A stretch of 64,000 bases of DNA from JADJPO01 sp963828555 (GTDB lineage Bacteria; Actinomycetota; Actinomycetes; Actinomycetales; Kineosporiaceae), in the NCBI GenBank assembly GCA_963828555.1, contig CAWHEL010000005.1:868001-932000 (forward strand), in the 5' to 3' direction. The number at the start of each line of letters is the position of its first letter. The stretch's first letter is position 1. Shown one piece after another: positions 25,577 through 34,992 of the stretch. Position numbers and translations under genes: made by a program. Below the pieces are notes generated by a model, which did not search any database, was not told where the DNA came from, and worked only from the letters and a program-made list of their open reading frames with translations.

Positions 25577-25879
25577 ATGGCAGAGATCTCCCGGCTACCC
25601 GGACCGGTGGCCGACCTGTGGGAGTGGCAGCTCGATGGAGCGTGCCGGGACGCCGATCCCACGCTGTTCTTCCACCCCGAGGGAGAGCGCGGCCCGGCCC
25701 GGCGCAAACGGGACAGCGCCGCCAAGACGGTCTGCGCCACCTGCCCGGTACTGCAGCAGTGCCGCGAGCACGCGCTGGCCGTGCGAGAGCCCTACGGCGT
25801 CTGGGGCGGTCTCGGCGAGGACGACCGGGAGCAGACCTACAGCACCGGACGGCGCCGCTCGGTGGCCGCTGCCAGCTGA
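25577..25879 (+). CDS. whiD: WhiB-like iron-sulfur transcription factor (WhiD type)
   Basis: Wbl protein of 100 residues. Four cysteines for a [4Fe-4S] cluster are present: GACRDADP, the CATC pair in TVCATCPVLQQC, and the last one there. They are followed by the GVWGG turn (EPYGVWGGLGEDDRE) and a basic C-terminus (GRRRS) that should bind DNA. ATG with AGAAGGTGG upstream fixes the start. Placement between bldM (divergent) and groEL (convergent) matches whiD in Streptomyces. Probably binds a sigma factor and controls development or redox response. Confidence 0.9.
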   Translation: MAEISRLPGPVADLWEWQLDGACRDADPTLFFHPEGERGPARRKRDSAAKTVCATCPVLQQCREHALAVREPYGVWGGLGEDDREQTYSTGRRRSVAAAS

Positions 25880-25899
25880 CCCGAGCCGGCCACCTCCAC

Positions 25900-25963
25900 C
25901 CACCACGAGCACGCAGAAGGGCCCGGTCCTCGCGGACCGGGCCCTTCTGCGTGCTCGTGGTGG
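25900..25963. terminator. bidirectional terminator, 30-bp perfect stem
   Basis: Arms at 25900-25929 and 25934-25963 are exact complements around a TCGC loop. The core is AGAAGGGCCCGGTCC and its complement. It lies between the convergent whiD and groEL genes and can end transcription from both sides. Confidence 0.92.
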
Positions 25964-25978
25964 ATCAGCAGCCGTGGA

Positions 25979-27598
<1,620 letters not shown>

Positions 27599-27693
27599 GC
27601 ACTGTGTCCTTCCAGACCACGGACGACCGCCCCGGCCGATCGGCGGATCGCCGGCCGGTCGGGGCGGAGGTCACTTCGCGGGTGAGTGAGTCG

Positions 27694-27993
27694 TTACTTC
27701 TCGATGATGGCGAGCACGTCGCGGCCGGAGAGGATCAGGTACTCCTGACCGTTGTACTTCACCTCGGTGCCCCCGTACTTGCTGTACAGCACGGTGTCGC
27801 CGACCTTGACGTCGAGCGGGATTCGCTTGTCACCGTCGTCGTCGAACCGGCCCGGACCCACCGCGAGGACCTCGCCCTCCTGGGGCTTCTCCTTCGCGGT
27901 GTCCGGGATGACCAGTCCGGACGCGGTGGTCTGCTCGGCCTCGAGAGGCTTCACAACGATGCGGTCCTCGAGAGGCTTGATGGAGACCGACAC
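27694..27993 (-). CDS. groES: 10-kDa co-chaperonin GroES
   Basis: Co-chaperonin of 99 residues forming the heptameric lid of GroEL. The N-terminal pattern KPLEDRIVVKPLEAEQTTAS, the mobile loop ASGLVIPDTAKEKPQEG, and the C-terminal TEVKYNGQEYLILSGRDVLA are all present. AAGGGGAGGTCC lies before the start. First gene of the groES-groEL operon; the HrcA/CIRCE operators at 28092 and 28139 lie in its leader. Confidence 0.97.
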   Translation of the reverse strand: MSVSIKPLEDRIVVKPLEAEQTTASGLVIPDTAKEKPQEGEVLAVGPGRFDDDGDKRIPLDVKVGDTVLYSKYGGTEVKYNGQEYLILSGRDVLAIIEK

Positions 27994-28091
27994 TTACGGA
28001 CCTCCCCTTCGGGAATGTCGAATGCGGGCGGCTGGATGTGCGGGGGGGGCCGGAACCGTCGTCGCGGGTGCCGGTGACGGCCCGCCCTGCG

Positions 28092-28118
28092 TTGGCACAC
28101 TCACATCGAGAGTGCCAA
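28092..28118. promoter_or_regulatory. CIRCE-like operator (proximal to groES)
   Basis: TTGGCACAC, 9-nt spacer, GAGTGCCAA: a CIRCE element with one changed base in the left arm. It should be bound by the heat-shock repressor HrcA. It lies about 100 bp upstream of the groES start. Confidence 0.85.
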
Positions 28119-28138
28119 TGCCGAATCTAGGCCGCCGA

Positions 28139-28165
28139 TTAGCACTCGGTCAAACCGAGTGCCAA
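28139..28165. promoter_or_regulatory. CIRCE operator (distal to groES)
   Basis: TTAGCACTC, 9-nt spacer, GAGTGCCAA: an almost canonical CIRCE. It lies 26 bp from the start of the divergent methyltransferase gene, so HrcA bound here could affect both directions. Confidence 0.92.
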
Positions 28166-28191
28166 CAACCCACCCGTGCGAGGATGCCGGA

Positions 28192-29394
28192 GTGGACCTC
28201 GAGGGGATCTCCGGACTGCTCACCGAGCAGGGCTGGGCGTTGCTGGAGTCGTTACCGCCCTATGCCGAGGAGCACGCCCTGGCGCTCGGCGAGCAGCTGC
28301 GCGAGGCGGGGCACGAACCCGGCCTGGTCGCCGCGGCGCTGACCCAGGCCCGGCTGCGGGCCGCCGGCGAGGCCAAGTTCGGCCCGTTCGCCCGGGGCAT
28401 GCTGTTCACCCCCACGGGGCTGGAGCAGGCCACCCGGTTCCAGGTCGCCGCGAGGCACGCCCAGCGGTTCACCTCGGCGGGCATCGAGCGGGTCGCTGAC
28501 CTGGGCTGCGGGATCGGGGCCGACGCGATGGCCCTGGCCACCTTCGAGCGCGAGGTGGTGGCGGTCGAGCAGGACGAGGTCACCGCCGCGGTCGCCACGA
28601 TGAACCTGCGGCACTGGCCGGAGGCCGTGGTGCGCTGCGAGGATGCCACCCGCACCGACCTGACCGGCATCGGTGGGGCCTTCCTGGATCCCGCCCGCCG
28701 GGCCGCCTCGGGCAAGCGGCTCCTCGACCCGAGGTCCGGGTCCCCCCAGCTGTCCTTCGTGCTCGACCTGGCCACCCGGCTGCCCGCCGTCGGCATGAAG
28801 ACCGCGCCCGGCGTGCCGCACCACCTGGTGCCCGCGGGCGCGGAGGCCCAGTGGATCTCGGTGGCGGGCGACGTGGTCGAGGCCGGGCTCTGGTTCGGCA
28901 TGCTCGCCCGCGAGGGCGTGCGGCGGGCGGCGCTGGTGCTGCCGGCGGAGGGCGATCAGGAACGGTCCCCGATCGAGGTCACCGATGCCGGCATGCCGCA
29001 GGTCGGGGCCGGGCCGGTCGGCGCGGTGCTCTACGAGCCGGACGGCGCGGTGATCCGGGCCGGACTGGTCGGCCAGGTGGCGGCCGTGGTCAACGGCCGG
29101 CTGCTCGACCCGAGCATCGCCTACGTCACCGGCGACCAGGTCGTGCGCACCGAGCTCGCCCGGGCCTACGCCGTCGAGGACGTGTTCGCCTTCCAGCTCA
29201 AGACGCTGCGCAGCTGGCTGCGCGACCGCGGCATCGGCCGGCTGACGATCAAGAAGCGGGGCACGGCCGTGCAGCCCGAGCAGCTGCGCCGCCAGCTGCG
29301 GCTGTCCACCAGTTGGGGCGACAACGAGGCGACCATTGTGCTCACTCGGGTCGCCGGCCGGCAGAGCGTGCTGGCCGTCCGCCCGCTGCGCTGA
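28192..29394 (+). CDS. THUMP-like class I SAM-dependent methyltransferase
   Basis: Protein of 400 residues. The GTG start has AGGA upstream. SAM motif I is RVADLGCGIGADAMALA (about 110-126), followed by the acidic VAVEQDE. An acidic DP catalytic-like motif is AFLDPARRA. The C-terminal region has LTIKKRGTAVQPEQLRRQL, typical of actinobacterial THUMP-like proteins. It may methylate RNA, but the substrate is unknown. It is divergent from groES with the distal CIRCE 26 bp away and converges on the nucleoside hydrolase with a 3-bp gap. Confidence 0.82.
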   Translation: MDLEGISGLLTEQGWALLESLPPYAEEHALALGEQLREAGHEPGLVAAALTQARLRAAGEAKFGPFARGMLFTPTGLEQATRFQVAARHAQRFTSAGIERVADLGCGIGADAMALATFEREVVAVEQDEVTAAVATMNLRHWPEAVVRCEDATRTDLTGIGGAFLDPARRAASGKRLLDPRSGSPQLSFVLDLATRLPAVGMKTAPGVPHHLVPAGAEAQWISVAGDVVEAGLWFGMLAREGVRRAALVLPAEGDQERSPIEVTDAGMPQVGAGPVGAVLYEPDGAVIRAGLVGQVAAVVNGRLLDPSIAYVTGDQVVRTELARAYAVEDVFAFQLKTLRSWLRDRGIGRLTIKKRGTAVQPEQLRRQLRLSTSWGDNEATIVLTRVAGRQSVLAVRPLR

Positions 29395-29397
29395 GCC

Positions 29398-30302
29398 CTA
29401 GCCGGTGACGGCGTCGAGCCACATCCCGGCGTAGCGCGCGGCGTCCACCCCGAGCGCCACGTCGATCACCGCCGGGGCCAGGCCGTGCGGGTCGTGGGTC
29501 TGGTCTCCGTCCCAGTCGCGCTGGTCGACGACGGTCTGCCCCCGCGTCCACGACCCGGCCAGCTCGATCCGCACCGGCAGCGCCCGGGTGGTCAGCCCGC
29601 CCGGCTCCGCGACGGCGCACACCGCGCCGGCATCGCCGATCGTGGCGTCTTCGGAACCGAACCGACGGCACTGATAGTCGATCAGCCAGCCGGCCAGCCG
29701 CGCCGCCGTGCCATTCGGGCCGTCCTGCTCCATCAGCTCGGCGGCCCGAACGGCACTCACCCGGACGTCGTAGAACACGTCGAGGCCGTACATGGTCACC
29801 GGCACGCCTAGCGAGGTCGCAGCGTCCAGCACGATCGCGGCGGCCTCGGGGTCGTGCCAGACGTTGAACTCGGCGGCGGCTGTGGCGTTGCCGACGAGGG
29901 CGGCGCCGCCCATGAAGACGATTCGGGCCAGGCCGCGGACCACCTCCGGGTAGGTGCGCAGCAGCAGCGCGATGTTGGTCAGCGGGGCCAGCGGCACCAG
30001 GTGCGCCCGCTCCCCCGCGTCGGCGGTGGCGAGCAGCACGTCGCGCAGCAGTTCCACGGCATGCCGGCCGTCCGGACGACGCATGGAAGCGGCCGCTGGG
30101 CGCCCCGGGCCACCGGCACCTCGGGACGGCCGGCCTCCTCCAGCACCAGCAGGGTGTTCGCCACCACCTGGTCCACCTCGGCGTTGCCCGCGACGCAGCT
30201 CACGGCACGCAGGTCCAGGCCCGGGTGCCTGGCGGCGAACAGCACCGCACAGGCGTCGTCGACGCCGGTGTCGACGTCGAGGACCACCGGGATCCGGCTC
30301 AT
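29398..30302 (-). pseudogene. inosine-uridine-type nucleoside hydrolase, frameshifted with internal deletion
   Basis: The N-terminal part (start 30302) reads RIPVVLDVDTGVDDACAVLF, the calcium/ribose-binding motif of nucleoside hydrolases, and runs to PVARGAQRPL. The reading frame then changes near 30080. The rest (IVFMGGAALVGNATAAAEFN, VWHDPEAAAIVLDAA, and the final active-site histidine region QTHDPHGLAP) is in another frame. The stretch between RPL and HAVELL is much shorter than in intact relatives, and the HGxDG motif expected there is missing. A shift combined with a deletion argues for real decay rather than a single sequencing error. Its ATG overlaps the aminotransferase stop in ATGA. 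Confidence 0.8.
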
Positions 30303-31621
30303 GGGCGCTCGGCCGGACGCGTGGCGAGGGCGGGGTTCGCCGTCAGGCAGGCGGTCATCGCCTCGTCGATGATGCTCACCGCCAGATCGATCTCCTCCGT
30401 GGTGACGGTCAGCGGAGGCGCCATCCGGAAGCAGTTCGTCTGCGATCCGTCGCCCTTGACGATGTTCATCGACAGGCCGCGGCGCAGGCATTCCTCGGTG
30501 ACCGCGGCCCCGAGCGCGTTAGCCGGTGCCTTCGACGCGCTGTCGGTGACCAGTTCCAGCCCGACCAGCAGACCCCGGCCCCGGACGTCGCCGATCTGCT
30601 CGTGCCGCTCGCCCAGCTCACGCAGCCCGGCCATCAGGTACTCCCCCAGCGTCGCGGCCCGGGCAGCCAGGTCCTCCTCCTCGAGCGCGTCCAGCACGGC
30701 CAGCCCGACCGAGGCCAGCATCGGGTCGTTGACGTGGGTGGTGATATGCATCAGCCCGGCGTCCACACAGGCCTGCTCGATCGCGGCACTGGTCATCGTC
30801 GCCCCCACCGGAACCCCGCCGCCGAGGGTCTTGGACATGGTCAGCAGGTCGGGCACCACCCCGTCGGCCACCGAGGCGAACAGCGCGCCGACCCGGCCCA
30901 GTCCGGTCTGCGCCTCGTCGACGATCAGCATCATGCCGCGCTGCTCGCACTTGACCTTCGCCGCCGCGAGATAGCCCTGGGGCAGGGGGATCACCCCACC
31001 GGTGGACAGCACCGGCTCGACGATCATGCCGGCCAGGGAGCCCACCGACTGCTGGTCCACCATCTCGAAGCCGAGGTCCAGGCAGGCCAGGGCGCAGCTG
31101 TCCCGCGTCAGCTGCAGCGGGCAGCGGTAGCAGTACGGCGCCGGCACGGCGTACGAGCCGGGCATCAGCGGGCCGGATCCTTTGTGCCCCATGGAGAACG
31201 TGACCGACGTGGTGCCGGCCAGCAGCCCATGGAAGCTTCGGGTCAGGCCGACGATCTCGAAGCACCCGGTGGCCACCTTGGCCATCCGGATCGCGAACTC
31301 GTTCGTCTCGGAGCCGGTGCTGAGAAGGATCGTCCGGTCCAACGGGTCGGGCACCAGCTCGGCCAGCCGGCGGGCCAGCTCGAGCACGTCCTCGGCGAGC
31401 ATCCACGAGTTGAGGTGGATCGCCGTCCGCAGGGATCGCTCGATCGCAGCGACGACCCGGGGATGGTTGTGGCCGAGGGTCGAGCTGATCTGGCCGGAGG
31501 TGAAGTCGAGGATCTTCTGCCCGTTGGTGGTGTGCACCCAGGAGCCCTCGGCGCGCTCGACCACGAAGGGGGCGAAGGAGCCGGCGTAACGGATCAGGTA
31601 CTGCTGGCGCGGGTCGGTCAC
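30299..31621 (-). CDS. class III PLP-dependent aminotransferase (2,2-dialkylglycine decarboxylase-like)
   Basis: PLP enzyme of 440 residues. GTG start with a strong AGGAGG before it. The PLP lysine is in LLTMSKTLGGGVPVGATMTS and the cofactor-phosphate aspartate in MLIVDEAQTGLGRVG. The STGSETNEFAIRMAK and GVIPLPQGYL segments fit the dialkylglycine decarboxylase/omega-aminotransferase branch. Substrate unknown. It lies in one transcript with the broken nucleoside hydrolase and follows a decayed N-acetyltransferase whose frame runs into it. Confidence 0.88.
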   Translation of the reverse strand: MTDPRQQYLIRYAGSFAPFVVERAEGSWVHTTNGQKILDFTSGQISSTLGHNHPRVVAAIERSLRTAIHLNSWMLAEDVLELARRLAELVPDPLDRTILLSTGSETNEFAIRMAKVATGCFEIVGLTRSFHGLLAGTTSVTFSMGHKGSGPLMPGSYAVPAPYCYRCPLQLTRDSCALACLDLGFEMVDQQSVGSLAGMIVEPVLSTGGVIPLPQGYLAAAKVKCEQRGMMLIVDEAQTGLGRVGALFASVADGVVPDLLTMSKTLGGGVPVGATMTSAAIEQACVDAGLMHITTHVNDPMLASVGLAVLDALEEEDLAARAATLGEYLMAGLRELGERHEQIGDVRGRGLLVGLELVTDSASKAPANALGAAVTEECLRRGLSMNIVKGDGSQTNCFRMAPPLTVTTEEIDLAVSIIDEAMTACLTANPALATRPAERP

Positions 31622-31699
31622 GGTGCACCCTCCTGGAGGACGTCGAGGCACGGCCGCGCGGTCGTCAACTCTCACCGGCGGGTACCCCGTAGGCTGCCA

Positions 31700-32206
31700 C
31701 GCGGGTGGACCACGTGGCGGCGTCCGGCGCAGGAAGACGCCGAGGATGCTCACGACGTGCGGCTCCGGCCGGGTGGCGAGCACATGCCCACCGGCGCGAG
31801 CTGGAAGGTCATGTCGTGGAACGAGTTCTGGGCCGGGTCGTGAACAAGGCGCCACCGTTGCGGAGGGGATCGGCTCGTACAGCGCATCGCCGAGTCCGCG
31901 ATCGACCAGCCATGCCTCGCCGTCCAGGGTCACGGTGAGGGCGCAGTGGTTGCCCATCGCGGTCTGCAGGTCGTCCGAGGGTTCGCTGCGGACGCCTCCC
32001 CCATGGCGGTGCACCTGGTGGCCCAGCGTGCGCAACAGAGCCGACAGCGCCCCGTTGTGGTGGTAGCAGTATCCGCCGCGACCGGCCACGAGGCGCTCGG
32101 CCGAGACCTGCGGGTCGATCCCCGGCGGTGCACCCCGGTAGATGTCGAGGTTCTCGTAGGGCACCCGTTCGGCCTGGGCCCGATGAATGGCGAGCAGCCG
32201 GCGAGA
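31700..32206 (-). pseudogene. arylamine N-acetyltransferase remnant
   Basis: Clear NAT sequence with no intact reading frame. Read from the 32206 side: RRLLAIHRAQAERVPYENLD, then GRGGYCYHHNGALSALL (catalytic Cys), GNHCALTVTLDGEAWLVD (catalytic His) and RGLGDALYEPIP (catalytic Asp). After that the protein hops between frames: PLRNGG in one, HDPAQNSFHDMTFQLAPV in a second, LATRPEPHVVSILGVFLRR back in the first. The usual first 20-30 residues are missing: the NAT frame starts directly after the TAG of the upstream repeat-protein gene, in the same frame. This is a 5'-truncated, frameshifted pseudogene. Confidence 0.85.
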
Positions 32207-32896
32207 CTAGGGAGCCTGGTAGTAGAAGCGATAGTCGGCGCCGTCGTGCAGCATGGCCGAACGCCCTGCGTCGCTGTCCGTCGGGTAGCCCTGCATGCTC
32301 AACTCCGGGATCGAGGAGTACCCGTACTGATAGGCGCCGGCTGCCGCGTTCCAGGCCCCTTGCGCCCACTGGTCGGTGCTGCCGTAGTGCCCGGCGTAGA
32401 TCCGGTAGTCGCTGCCGTCGTGCAGCATGTCCCAGCGCGACCAGTCGGTGTCCGGTGGGAAGCCGGTGACGCGCAGAGTGGGCAGGTACGGCGCCCGGCC
32501 CCAGACGTACGTGGTCGTCCCCGAGGCCCAGATGAACTGGTAGAGCGTCGTCGGATCGCCAAGACGGCGCAGGTAGGCGTGATAGGCGCTCCCGCTGTGC
32601 AGCATCGACAAGCTGCTCGGGTCGACGTCCGCCGGGGCACCGACCAGCGTGAGCACCGGGATCGAATTGTGGCCGTGGGCGTACGACGAGCCGTTCCAGG
32701 CGAACTGGTACAGCGTGTCTGTGGTGCTGCCCCGGAAGGCGTAGAGCCGGTAGGCACTGCCGTCGTGCAGCATCGAGAAGCGAGAGAAGTTCGTGTCGGC
32801 CGGCGCTCCCGTGATCGGGATCCGCGGGATCGAGTGGTGGGCATAGCGATAGACCGTGGTCCCGGCGACCCAGGCACCCTGGTTGAGCGACGGCAT
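32207..32896 (-). CDS. four-repeat protein of unknown function
   Basis: Protein of 229 residues made of four units of about 55 residues. Each unit has SIPxLxxxGxPxDxD ... MLHDGxxYRxY ... LYQFAWN. Examples are SMLHDGSAYRLYAF, SMLHSGSAYHAYLR, DMLHDGSDYRIYAG and AMLHDGADYRFYYQ. The N-terminus (LNQGAWVAGT) is the end of a unit and the C-terminus stops inside one, so the chain is circularly permuted, as in beta-propellers closed by a 'velcro' strand (inference). No signal peptide is seen. I do not recognise a named family. The IS inserted 55 bp upstream of its start may have cut its promoter. Confidence 0.72.
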   Translation of the reverse strand: MPSLNQGAWVAGTTVYRYAHHSIPRIPITGAPADTNFSRFSMLHDGSAYRLYAFRGSTTDTLYQFAWNGSSYAHGHNSIPVLTLVGAPADVDPSSLSMLHSGSAYHAYLRRLGDPTTLYQFIWASGTTTYVWGRAPYLPTLRVTGFPPDTDWSRWDMLHDGSDYRIYAGHYGSTDQWAQGAWNAAAGAYQYGYSSIPELSMQGYPTDSDAGRSAMLHDGADYRFYYQAP

Positions 32897-32942
32897 GGCT
32901 CCTCCTCGTCGGTGTTTCCCCTGACAGAGAGCGCAGGCGGCG

Positions 32943-32951
32943 TCCTGATAC
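32943..32951. repeat. left target-site duplication of the IS
   Basis: TCCTGATAC, directly outside the left inverted repeat and identical to 34925-34933. Confidence 0.95.
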
Positions 32952-33040
32952 GGGTGTGCGACACGGTTGTAGGCCTGCCGGGTTGTAGCTGATCACGAGC
33001 CTAGTCTGAGTGGGGTTTAAACTCAGATCGGGGAGGCGTC

Positions 33041-33508
33041 GTGGTGGATGTACTGGCGGGCATGGACCTGGCGGGGCTGGAGGCCCGACGGGCGGTGCTG
33101 TTCGCGGAACTGGCGCAGGTGGGTGACTTCCGGCGGGGGTCGCTGAACGCGGTGCGCCGCAGGTGCGGCAAGCCCAATTGCGCGTGCGCGGCGCCGGGGC
33201 ATGCCGGTCATGGGCCGCAGTACAACCTGACCCGGTGGGTGGGCGGGAAGACGGTCAATGTGCGGGTTCGGCCGGGCCCGGAGCTGGACAAGGCCGAGCG
33301 TGAGGTCGCCGCGTGGGCGCGGTTCCAGCAACTGGTGGAGGCGATCGCGGCGGTGAACGAGGCGATCTGCGCGGTCAGACCCGTGACTGCCGTCCCGGCA
33401 GATGCTCCCCCCGGCTCGCCCGGGGAAAAAGGGGGCTCTGCAGCCAGGGCCTGGACGGGCTCGAAGCCGGTATCCGGGCGGAGGCGACCGCCGAGATCAC
33501 GCGGCTGA
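33041..33508 (+). CDS. IS ORF A, DUF6788-like N-terminal transposase part
   Basis: Protein of 155 residues if read to its own stop. The first 110 residues are family-like: GDFRRGSLNAVRRRCGKPNC, then CACAAPGHAGHGPQYNLTRW, a Cys-containing knuckle found next to ISKra4 transposases. After the A5G5 run at 33426-33435 the frame gives low-quality sequence, so the biological product is probably the -1 fusion with ORF B (130 codons plus 487). The GTG start has GGGGAGG upstream. Confidence 0.75.
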   Translation: MVDVLAGMDLAGLEARRAVLFAELAQVGDFRRGSLNAVRRRCGKPNCACAAPGHAGHGPQYNLTRWVGGKTVNVRVRPGPELDKAEREVAAWARFQQLVEAIAAVNEAICAVRPVTAVPADAPPGSPGEKGGSAARAWTGSKPVSGRRRPPRSRG

Positions 33509-34893
33509 CGTGCCTGCTGGCCGGGCAGGTGGCCGGGCAGGTGTCTGCCGGTGACGGCGCCGGGCTGGAAGCGGTGGAGCTGGCGATCCGTACGGCGGTG
33601 CTGGCGTTGGGTGGGTCGTTGCTGGGGCGGCTGCTGGGCGCCGATCCCGGTCACCGCGGGCAACGCATCGACTGCGGGCACGGGCATCAGGGCGAGTTCG
33701 TCGGCTACCGGGACAAGACTCTGCACACGGTGCTCGGGCCGGTGGCGTTGCGGCGGGCCTGGTACCACTGCGCCGCCTGCGGGCACGGCCGGGCGCCCCG
33801 GGACGAGCAGTTGGGTGTGACCGGCACGTGCCTGACCCCGGGGCTACGCGCGATGATCGACCGGGCCGGTGCGGCGGCGCCGTTCGCGCCCGCCGGGCGG
33901 CTGCTGGGCGACCTGGCCGGCGTGCAGGTGAACGCCAAGGCCGTCCAGCGGGCCGCGGAGGCCGACGGGCAGGCCGCCGCGGCGGCGATCACCGCCCGGG
34001 CCGAGGCGATCCGGGCCCGGACCCTGGTCCCGCTGCCACCCTCACCGTTACCGGACATCCTCTACGTCGCGATCGACGGCACCGGCGTGCCGATGACCCC
34101 CGCCGAAACCGCGGGCCGGGCCGGCAAGACCGACCGCCCCGACACCCACGGCGGGACACTGCCCGACGACGGGCGGGCCCGCACCCGCGAGGTCAAGCTC
34201 GCGTGCGTCTTCACCCAGTCCGAACTCGACGACGACGGGTACCCGGTGCGTGAGCCCGGCTCCTCCAGCTACCTGGCCTCCTTCGCCCCCGCCGCCGAGT
34301 TCGGGCCCCTGGTCGCCGCCGAGGCCCGCCGCCGCGGCGGCGACCACATCCGCCAACTCGTCGTCCTGGGCGACGGGGCCGTCTGGATCTGGAACCTGGC
34401 CGGCAAGCTCCTGCCCGAAGCCACCCAGATCGTGGACATCTACCACGCCCGCGAACACCTGCACACCCTGGCCGCCACCCTCGCGTTCATCGTCACCGAC
34501 CCCGACCAATGGCTCGCCGACCGGCTCGACGAACTCGACGACGGCGACATCGAAGCGATCATCGCCGCCGCCACCGCCCCCGAATACCCCCTGGTCGGAG
34601 TCAAGGCCACCGACCGGGACAAGGCCCTGACCTACTTCCGCACCAACACCGTCCGGATGCGCTACGCCCACTACCGGAAACTCGGCATGTTCATCGGCTC
34701 CGGCCACGTCGAAGCCGGCTGCAAAGCCGTCATCGGCCAACGCCTCAAACTCTCCGGCATGCGCTGGACCACCCCCGGCGCCACCGGCATCCTCACCCTG
34801 CGCTGCCAACAAGCCAGCGGCCCCTGGGACCAGATCTGGACACACCCCCACACTCAGATCCCGGTCACCAACCTCGCCCCCTGCGGAACCTGA
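33313..34893 (+). CDS. IS ORF B, ISKra4-type DDE transposase
   Basis: The biological part begins near 33430, where the ORF A frame can slip by -1; the upstream part of this frame to 33313 is out of phase with ORF A and unlikely to be used. Catalytic DDE candidates are ILYVAIDGTGVPM, QLVVLGDGAVWIWNLA and GSGHVEAGCKAVIG. A zinc-like segment is YHCAACGHGRAPRDEQLG. The C-terminus is intact (ILTLRCQQASGPWDQIW). It acts on its own inverted repeats to move the element. The truncated copy at 52831-53842 lacks the final acidic motif. Confidence 0.9.
   Translation: MGAVPATGGGDRGGERGDLRGQTRDCRPGRCSPRLARGKRGLCSQGLDGLEAGIRAEATAEITRLTCLLAGQVAGQVSAGDGAGLEAVELAIRTAVLALGGSLLGRLLGADPGHRGQRIDCGHGHQGEFVGYRDKTLHTVLGPVALRRAWYHCAACGHGRAPRDEQLGVTGTCLTPGLRAMIDRAGAAAPFAPAGRLLGDLAGVQVNAKAVQRAAEADGQAAAAAITARAEAIRARTLVPLPPSPLPDILYVAIDGTGVPMTPAETAGRAGKTDRPDTHGGTLPDDGRARTREVKLACVFTQSELDDDGYPVREPGSSSYLASFAPAAEFGPLVAAEARRRGGDHIRQLVVLGDGAVWIWNLAGKLLPEATQIVDIYHAREHLHTLAATLAFIVTDPDQWLADRLDELDDGDIEAIIAAATAPEYPLVGVKATDRDKALTYFRTNTVRMRYAHYRKLGMFIGSGHVEAGCKAVIGQRLKLSGMRWTTPGATGILTLRCQQASGPWDQIWTHPHTQIPVTNLAPCGT
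33426..33435 (+). promoter_or_regulatory. A5G5 run, candidate -1 frameshift site of the IS
   Basis: AAAAAGGGGG sits where ORF A (codons GAA AAA GGG) and ORF B (codons AAA AGG GGG) overlap. Slipping back one base on the A-run puts translation into the transposase frame. A-runs in IS elements often serve this purpose, through ribosomal or polymerase slippage (family knowledge); use here is inferred. Confidence 0.6.
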
Positions 34894-34924
34894 TCATGGT
34901 CACCTACAAATCTGTCGCGCACCC

Positions 34925-34933
34925 TCCTGATAC
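34925..34933. repeat. right target-site duplication of the IS
   Basis: TCCTGATAC, identical to 32943-32951. Confidence 0.95.
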
Positions 34934-34992
34934 CCCCCGACCGGGCAATGTCGGACCGCTCGGTTAGGCTTGCCGGATGACTGGGACGCCCC

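Larger units (their letters stand above)
32952..34924 (+). mobile_element. complete ISKra4-family-type insertion sequence (1,973 bp)
   Basis: Bounded by imperfect 22-bp inverted repeats: left GGGTGTGCGACA...TTGTAGG (32952-32973) and right, read inward, GGGTGCGCGACA...TTGTAGG (34903-34924), 18 of 22 bases matching. A 9-bp direct repeat TCCTGATAC lies on each side. It encodes a DUF6788-like ORF A and a DDE transposase ORF B in overlapping frames, with an A5G5 run between them. The flawless target duplication says the copy is recent or at least undisturbed. A near-identical internal segment lies inverted at 52831-53842. Confidence 0.93.

Noticed and set aside
30299..32164. 621-codon frame read as an N-acetyltransferase-aminotransferase fusion protein
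   Set aside because: The joining part is out-of-family sequence and lacks the NAT C-terminus. A strong ribosome site and GTG at 31621 start the aminotransferase alone.
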